Source: Oscheius sp. JU75 (taxonomy: Eukaryota; Nematoda; Chromadorea; Rhabditida; Rhabditidae). From it: a stretch of 64,000 nucleotides of DNA. Within the stretch, counting starts at the first letter, position 1; the number at the start of each line of letters is the position of its first letter. Shown in pieces: positions 57,318 through 64,000 of the stretch. Made by a program: the position numbers and the translations under genes. The stretch spans positions 11,222,001 to 11,286,000 of the forward strand of contig JASJZC010000007.1 of NCBI GenBank assembly GCA_037178855.1, read 5' to 3'. Below the pieces are notes generated by a model. That model worked only from the letters and a program-made list of their open reading frames with translations, searched no databases and was not told the origin of the DNA.

Positions 57318-59338
57318 TCAGATATTACGATTGACTCCTTTGCAACAGACACCATGCCTCACATCACATAGCTGCCCTTGACTACAATCGGCAGATCGCT
57401 GGCAAGTTAAGAGCTCATTGTTACGATCGACAGATGGCTCTCCACGAAGACCGACAGTACATGTGATCCCTGGAAAAAGGAAAGCAAAAATGCACCAATC
57501 CAGTGGACAAACTTTTGCATTGTCCGTTTATGTGACTATAGCCACTCGGACAGAGACATATTCCTTTTTTACATTCGAGTGGCGATTGTTCAGAGTCGTC
57601 AGTAGTAGTAGTTGGTTTTGAAGTGCACTGTGCATTAAGCTGAAAATTTTTGAGATTTTCAGTAATTCAGTTTTCCAACCATACAACTGTCCCCGTAAAA
57701 CGCTGTCGAGAAGCATTGACCATTGTGATAGATGTCGTCCATGGAGGTGCAAGGTTTGGGACAGCAGATCTGAACTTTTACTTTGAAGTCTGACGACAAC
57801 ACTACCGATTTTTCCGTCACTACACCATCCTTGTGACAATAATAGTCCATTGGACAGTCTGCGCAGCCATAGTCTGGGTAGAAACTATTCTTATGAGCTT
57901 CTCCAACAGGACACACAGGTCTTAAGTCAGATGGGGTAGGACAACAGAATCCTTGGTAGAAGCCAGGTTTTGAGAAATCATCGAAAACTGCGACGCAGTA
58001 GTGTTCATTCGGACAGGAATCTTCTTCATTTCGTCTGCCGCTCCAATCTTCCAATGTAGCATTTTCTTTAACGGTAAATTTTAAGGTTTTGTTGGATAAC
58101 TAACTCATCAAATCCTCGAACTCTTCCGTAGTTATTTTCATTTTCAGCTTACTGAAAAGAGCTCTTCTGTAGCAAACAACAGGCTTGTCCTGTTTCATAA
58201 TCGGTTCACCATTACCGGGACACTTATACTCTGAAAATATTGTAAAATAGCAATATACGTACTTACTTATTGGCTTGCAGCCCCCGTCACCATCTCGCTG
58301 AAAACCTTGCTTGCATCGGCATCCGCCAGTAGAGCATTCAGAAAAGGCCGCGGAGCATTCCATGTCGGATTTACATTTTTCCTGTATTCACTTAACGTCG
58401 TGTCTAAAATCAAACCTTGAGTCTACGTCTCAATCTTTGACATGTTTTGCCGTCAGGAGAGACTGAATATCCCAGTTCAGAAGGACATTCACAGCTGTAG
58501 AGACAATGTATAGATGAAAGAGAGATTTTTACCGACAAGTTGCAGAGTTCTCGCAAACACACGATGCGCCGCCATTACATCCTGGTAAAATGGTACAAAG
58601 CTCTCCGACAAATGGTTTCACAGATGGCAAGACAGCTGTTGGACTACCACGCTGACAGCAGAAACCTGTTTTTAACTCACAATATCCAAGAAGTGGACAT
58701 GGTGTTGCAATTCCGTATTTGAACTGCAATTAGTGGAATACGAATAAGTTTTTGGACCAACTTGACACATTATGGGGAATCCTGTAATATGATTGAGCAT
58801 GGTCTTTGTGGGTTTCGGGCATGTCCGCAGTTCTTAAAGAAAGGCTTTGAAATACTAAATCTAAACTCACTTGTGCAACAAAAACCATTTTGCGGATTAC
58901 AGACCTGATTTGCTGAACAGCCATTAGACATGTCACATTTTGTTATAGTTCCATCAAAAGCCATCACTACAGCTCCACCGCCTGGGCAAAAATTTTCTCC
59001 GGGTCTGTAACATGAAATTCTTTAGTCAAAGTTCTTACTGAGACTCTTTCGATGGGAAACAGGCCGGTTTCAGTCGTCCGTTAACTTCTCCATATTCGCA
59101 GGTTTCACCCTAGCACATTAAGGCATGATGCTTGAAAACTTACTTTTGACACTGCGCAGAAATTGTGCATCCATCTTTTCGGCATATCGCGTCAGCGCAA
59201 AATGCACCTTTTCCACATTCAAGAGTAGTGATGCAAGATGAGCCGATATGACCTAAAAAAGAGATTCTTGTCATTCGTAAACTAACAGTCCGTTTGCGAA
59301 ATAATCGCTAGAATTGGAAGCAGAACAGCTATCGACAT
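57318..59338 (-). CDS. Secreted multi-module Cys-rich protein with EB modules
   Basis: Extracellular repeat protein. ATG at 59338; signal peptide MSIAVLLPILAIISQ; then many small cysteine modules of two kinds: EB-type (DMECSAAFSECSTGGCRCKQ, GICLCPSGYSHINGQC) and modules closing in GFCC or VCC (NQVCNPQNGFCC, YCELKTGFCCQRG, QGFCCPTPSD). The frame appears to end at TAC TGA (57659), but a good donor just before it (SCM|gttgg) leads to further EB sequence and a final GQLCDVRHGVCCKG, TGA at 57318. Related multi-EB proteins are common in nematodes and of unclear function. The 3' end lies 28 bp from that of TMEM53-2, tail to tail. Confidence 0.75.
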
Positions 59339-59484
59339 TGAATGAAAGGGAATGACCATGAGTGTGTCTGGCTATGTAGACATGCAGCTCAGCTGAACAA
59401 GCGGCATGGTCATCTCCAAGCAAACATCTGTATTTAGCACCAAATGGACTCTCCAAATAGTATTATGACAGCATTAGATTTAAT

Positions 59485-59660
59485 GCTAACACCGTGGCGA
59501 AGTCGTCAAAGACTGCTCGTTAGGCACCTATAACTTTTAACTGGCTATTTCTCCTTCTGAAGCGCAATTGTGTCTACCTGTACTTAACCTATTGTCTGAC
59601 ACTAAGGGTTTGTACGCAAGGAACCAATTGTTCGATCCCGCCCGATGTCAAATTTTTTGT
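59485..59660 (+). mobile_element. Possible SINE-like copy
   Basis: A-box-like TGGCGAAGTCG near 59492 and B-box-like TTGTTCGATCCC near 59628, but 130 bp apart, too far for one tRNA; probably two nested or broken copies. Confidence 0.3.
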
Positions 59661-59934
59661 AAAGTGTTGTTAGACCATGTTAGAGGCTTTTTTTGAGCTC
59701 AGAAAGAGTTAGCAATCATTTCTTCAAACAAAGTGCGCGAAACCAGGAGCTAACTATTTGACTATTTGAGGGCATGCGTTGTTCTGTTTTCAATAGCAGG
59801 TTCTAGGTACAAATGGCAAACAAAGCTTGATAAAAAGATGTGCTATCTTTTAGTCATCACAAAATCCGGTTCTACCATCAGTTTCAGTGAATCACTTCGA
59901 TGAATTAATCGCTCTATCCAGCTTGGTTTCTGCT

Positions 59935-59942
59935 ATAAAAGA
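59935..59942 (+). promoter_or_regulatory. TATA box upstream of secreted-protein gene
   Basis: TATAAAAG followed by ATG, 276 bp upstream of the coding start at 60218 and in the same local context as the box at 49673. Confidence 0.35.
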
Positions 59943-60217
59943 TGCCTATTCAGCTACGGTTCAAGCGCGCCTGGCAATCGGTTTAGCGTCGTTTTTCTCT
60001 GCATACTTATAGGATTAGAACTTTATAGAACTTTTGATCTGATTAAGTCAATCGATGAGGGTTCCTATCGATGGTATCATTCTTCCCGAGATGGCCTAGG
60101 TCATCTTCCGCCCCTGCGCGGCCCTTTCTTACGCCTAGTTCCACTTATCACCACATTCACTCTCTTTCCAAATCAACATTTGCCGAAAATCCCTCCCCTA
60201 ATTCAATTATCTTTCAG

Positions 60218-61592
60218 ATGATCCGGGTAATTGCTTTTGCTTCGCTCATAGTAAGTCGTTCCGTAACCTTTAAAACCCTTTTATAAGGTTTTCGTCACAG
60301 CTCAAGACTGTTCCACCCCTCATGGAACTCGTGAAGCGTTTGGGCAATATTTGCAATGCATGAAGAATGGGCTTGATGCCAATTATGGAGTTTTTGAGGA
60401 CGAAATTCGCGAACACGGAAGGTATAATCTTATTTTGACTGAACATTGAAGTATCTTTAGGAGAGCTGCCATGGCATGCTTTGCTTCTACCATCGAGGAT
60501 GGAAACAGAAAAGACCGTTGCGTGCTCAATGAGAACGATTTGAACCAGGTTGCTTGGGACAGACACGGTCCTCTCAGAGATTGCACAATCTGCCGTACTT
60601 TCGCCGCTGGCGCATTGAAGGCCATCAAATCCACTCCTGCCGAGGATCAAAAGTGTATCAGAACCGAAATCACCAAAGGTTAGAAGCCCTTAACCGTTTG
60701 TAACGCCATATTTTTAGCCATTGCTCGCGAGGCCACCTACTGCATCCAAAAGAAAATTGCCGGATTCCCCGGTGTTCCAGACATTCCCGACCTTGAGGAA
60801 GGATCGTTCCAGTTCAAGGATTCTGTGTAAGTTGGGCGGTCATACACTGAAAGCAGTTGCTTAGCATTTCTTCCTATCTGACCACATTCTCATCCATTCT
60901 CGCCTGTCGTTCTGTGGTGAGCGCAAACCACAGCGTGCTGCTAGCACCAAGAGATGCCTGAACAACCCCTTCATTGGATACCTTGGAGAGCACTGCAAAG
61001 TTTTAACGGGCTGCGATAGCCGTCTCGCTATTGGAACTTGTGCACGCACCATTCCTCAGACCCGGACAGCCACATGCGAGTGTATCAATGAGGCTCGCGA
61101 TGACCTTAAGAACAGGATTGCTTCAATCTCCGGCGTATTCAATGATGTAAAGTCATTTAGTGCTTCTCTAAACCTTTTTTTCAGCTTCTTAATGGAGGTT
61201 CCGGCGTGGCTATTGGCTCATCCAACAAGGTTGACATTTGTGTTGCCAACATCAAGAAGCAAATGTAAAACCGGCAGCATTTGTGCTACAATGTTTTTCA
61301 GGATCACTCCTGTGAACGATTGGGTTGCTGTCATTGACTCTGCTCTCTCCAATTGCATTAAGAAGAAACCCGCCGGTCAAAATCTCGGAATGGAGGCAAT
61401 GCTCAATGTTGGCTGTAGAAAGGTCATCGCCGACACAACTGGCGCCGCTTCCTCCCAGCTCAAGACAGGCTTCGACTTTGTTAACAATCTCATTGACGCT
61501 ATGGTTGAGCGCAGCGGACGCTTCTGCGGCGGAGCTCACTGCCTCCAGGTAAACCCACTTACAACGGTCTTAAATCCACTTTTCAGGGCTAA
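60218..61592 (+). CDS. Secreted helical Cys-rich protein, nematode-specific
   Basis: Unrecognised secreted protein. ATG at 60218 directly follows TTTCAG, a strong trans-splice sign. Signal peptide MIRVIAFASLIVFVTAQ, cleaved before DCSTPHGTRE. About 370 residues with evenly spaced cysteines in helical, Ala/Ile-rich sequence: QYLQCMKNGLDANYG, AAMACFASTIEDGN, LRDCTICRTFAAGALK, YCIQKKIAGFPGVPD, CARTIPQTRTATCECINEAR and SNCIKKKPAGQN. It ends GRFCGGAHCLQG, TAA at 61590; AATAAA at about 61626. Six introns of 36-42 nt. The second half repeats the style of the first, suggesting an internal duplication. Codons read as a strongly expressed gene (many GAC, ATC, ACC). Confidence 0.75.
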
Positions 61593-61686
61593 AAAATGTC
61601 TGGTCTTCTCTTCAAAATATTTATTGAATAAAAGTTTCTGTCTGTTGAGATCAAACGCGAAAGCTCGTCAACAGCTGAGATATCAG

Positions 61687-62954
61687 TCAGTCAAAGACGG
61701 TGTAGATGTAACGCTTGGCCTGCGGTGGCTCCGCCTCATTTTCGTCCTCGTCCTCGTCTTCTTCATACTCGCTGTCATATTCGCCATCAGAGTTCAATGG
61801 CTGATCATAGACACGGTTTCCAGTCTGTACGTATTTGTCCGCCCGAGCCGGATAGGTTTGGGTGATTCTTAAAGTTTCATAATTGATTTATATGAGGAAA
61901 AGCACCTGTTGACCATGCTACTCTTGATCCTCCATCGTTCTCGCAACATGCTCATTTTGTGCTCGTCCATGAAGAGGAAAACTATTCGATCTTGTAAGGG
62001 TTGCGCTTCAATGAGCCTTAAAAATGTAGCCATTTTCCCTGTAAAGTCACCTTTTGACGCCTTCGTTCTCGTCCGGTACCACCGTCATTGTCGCCACATC
62101 GGGATCAATTTGCCGAATTCGATATTGAGAATCAATGCTACGGATCATTCGGTCAAACACGAGTTTCACTTTTGCCTGAATGCTATAGCAAATATCAAGA
62201 GTCAACCGTGCCTGCACAATGGCCATACAGAGCCCCACGACGGAGAGGCCAATCAGAGTGAGAGCGAGGTTGAAGATGATAAAATTTGGCGTTTTCGTGA
62301 CGACATCTCCCAGACCAATGGTAGTAAGAGACGTGAAGAAAAAGTAGAATGCAGAAAAGTACGTCCATTCATATTCCCAGAGGCGAACAATAAAAGCCGA
62401 TACAGAAATCTATAAAAAGTAGCTTTTTCTATTCGATGGTAACTTACCCAAAATATGAAAAACAGCAAAGCTGCCTTCATAGGCACAGTCTGTGCTTGTT
62501 CTTGCTCTGGCAGTGAAAGTTCAAGCTCACGAAGCGGATTGTTGGATTCAATTTGATGATCTGTCAAATTCAGACCGCCAGACTGGTGACTTGTTGTTCG
62601 GTGAACGGAAAGGAGAGGGACGGTTGACATGCTTCCCAGGGATAATTCGCTGCCAACCCTTCGAACCCTGCAATCTTCTCTTTTTTACTTTGTAAGAGTA
62701 CTACCTTTCACGTTGAAAGCGGCGATTTGCTCTGCGTTGCAAACTTCTAAAAACATGCTTAGAAATTTTCTCCCCTACAAAAACTCGCCTTTGGCAAAAC
62801 CGCTGGTTCAACCAATTCCATCCGTACTCAATCCATGTAAAGTACAAAAATCCCCATTCGAACAAAATAGTGAAAACAAGAGGAATTCCGACAAAAGCGT
62901 ACAGCATTGAAACTATCCGTCCGGAAGTTGTTTTGGGGTGAAAGTTTCCATACC
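61687..62954 (-). CDS. Two-pore domain potassium channel (TWK/K2P), 5' part outside window
   Basis: Leak potassium channel. The first exon visible begins at 62954 inside the first selectivity filter (GYGNFHPKTTSGR), followed by a helix (LYAFVGIPLVFTILFEWGFL). A cytoplasmic loop leads to PMKAALLFFIFW, then the second pore (YFFFTSLTTIGLGDVVTKTP) with an intact GLGD, the last helix (LALTLIGLSVVGLCMAIVQA) and a C-terminal tail. The tail ends in an acidic run (YEEDEDEDENEAEPP) and YIYTVFD; TGA at 61687. The N-terminal helix and the first half of pore 1 must lie beyond the window, as I find no matching exon up to 64000. The second filter GLGD rather than GFGD is normal for many K2Ps. Confidence 0.85.
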
Positions 62955-63184
62955 CTGAATGTCTTACAGTACTCGTATAACAACATTGCTAACATAACAT
63001 TCGGGCCACAAATTCATTTTACTAAATGTTCGCGAGCGTAGGTCGCTTGATGTTCAGAGAAAATTGTTGTATTGATAAAGTTTAGTCTTTAGTTTGGAGC
63101 CCTCAACTGAAAAAAGATATAAACGCAATAGGAAAAGTTCAGAGAGATTTTTCACGGATCCTTTGGCTGAAAAACCATCATGGT

Positions 63185-63765
63185 GTGTCATATAGAGATA
63201 TGCCAAGTTATGATTCTCGCCTATGTAGCTTGAAACTTTGCCCTCTTCAGACTAGAAGACTAGTCAATGACCTCCTTCTTGCTCGAAAAATACTTTTGGG
63301 TGTAAGTCATACTCTATTATCTGATCTGTTCATCTTACTTCAAAATACAAGAATTCCTGTAAATATAGAATATCATGGCTCACAGGCAACTCTTGGTTAA
63401 TATATAGTCCCTGTTCCACGTAGAAAGGGTGGAGCGCAGCTCTGAAGGGCAAATGATTTACAACCCCTACCTCTGTTCTAGAAGAAGAGCAGCATCACGT
63501 ATGTCGATGAATTTATAGCGCACCTACTGCGGCAGGGAGGTAGATTCTCTACGGCCTAGTGAGGTGTGATTGGAGCTTAGCTCTTACAGCAGAGTTTCTA
63601 CTAGACGTCCCGGTATGTAGGCACAGCCTCAAGTGTTTCAAACTATATTATTCCTGTAAGTCAATTCCTGATACCCTCTGCTACTCCCCATTCCCTTTCC
63701 CCATCCTATTGTATAACCAATGTTTGATCCATCTGGACAAATGAATATTCTATTCTATTCTAAAG
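63185..63765 (+). mobile_element. Relic of a non-LTR retrotransposon 3' end
   Basis: Codons 63200-63310 read SYDSRLCSLKLCPLQTRRLV then NDLLLARKILLG, the pattern (Y..RL..L.L..L..RR...DL.L..KI..G) seen near the C-terminus of LINE reverse-transcriptase proteins. Stops follow, and the segment ends in a short ATTCT repeat (63742-63760), as CR1-type LINE tails do. It lies in the presumed first intron of the channel gene. Too decayed to assign to a clade. Confidence 0.45.
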
Positions 63766-64000
63766 TGAGAGCAACCGAGCCGGGTTAGATCCTCCGCAGA
63801 TGTTCAAAAGAAGACTTCTGTTTAAGAGTGGCCCTGCAACTTTCTTTAAAGTGAGTGTCCGGACCTTTTTTCGACCATCGACCGAGCTCTTATATGGGCA
63901 TTGTAGAAAAAAAACTTGCTGATTACGGAGGTGTAATACTTTTTTGTTTTATTATCGATTATCACCGAAATATAAGCCCGCAAAGTTGCTACTCCAGAAC

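Noticed and set aside
1-64000. Bacterial features (CRISPR, ribosome binding sites, operons)
   Set aside because: The whole window is intron-rich eukaryotic DNA; no such structures are present.

Overview
Eukaryotic DNA, almost certainly nematode. Four things point there: a Ground-like (grl, hedgehog-related) secreted protein, a LysM+TLDc protein like C. elegans LMD-3, a glycoprotein-hormone-alpha homologue like FLR-2, and many multi-exon genes with tiny GT-AG introns (mostly 33-45 bp). Several start codons sit 0-30 nt after a pyrimidine-AG acceptor with no coding exon upstream, which fits spliced-leader trans-splicing. The very short introns and compact layout suggest a Dorylaimia/Trichinellida-type worm, but that is inference. 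Gene models were built by hand: I read both strands and joined exons by reading frame and splice signals. Coordinates of starts and stops are usually exact; some inner exon joins are estimates.

Layout. 0-3 kb: 3' end of a charged coiled-coil gene (+) and a possible tiny gene (-). 3-12 kb: a minus-strand block with two tandem Gr-like seven-helix receptors followed by ACAD10/11 (HAD + kinase-like + acyl-CoA dehydrogenase, ending in a peroxisomal-type SRL). 12.7-14.4 kb: a TMEM53 homologue (-) and an unresolved open frame. 14.9-20.3 kb: a grl gene (+), a small cystine-knot protein resembling neurotrophins (+), a tentative second knot-like protein (-) and an unrecognised multi-exon gene (-). 21.4-32.4 kb: a large OXR1/LMD-3 gene (-). 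34-43 kb: a chitin-binding + LDL-A secreted protein (+), a GH35 beta-galactosidase (-) and a Gly/Met-rich protein (-). 44-47 kb: an SLC26 transporter (+) with three frame breaks, and a GPA2/FLR-2 hormone gene (-). 49-53 kb: a RING/IBR-type zinc protein (+) with two first exons, and a small membrane protein (-). 53.7-61.6 kb: three secreted Cys-rich genes and a second TMEM53 paralogue. 61.7 kb to the edge: a two-pore potassium channel (-), cut by the window, with a LINE-like relic in its intron.

Accessory DNA: scattered tRNA-derived SINE-like copies (two inside introns), a degenerate minisatellite in the large ACAD10 intron, a perfect 17-bp hairpin, and an in-frame 12-bp repeat. The best candidates for something new are the neurotrophin-like protein at 17.75-18.66 kb and the tentative knot protein beside it, together with the short-exon genes that simple ORF calling misses (GPA2 at 46.4 kb, the unknown gene at 18.8-20.3 kb, the first exon of the OXR1 gene at 32.3 kb).
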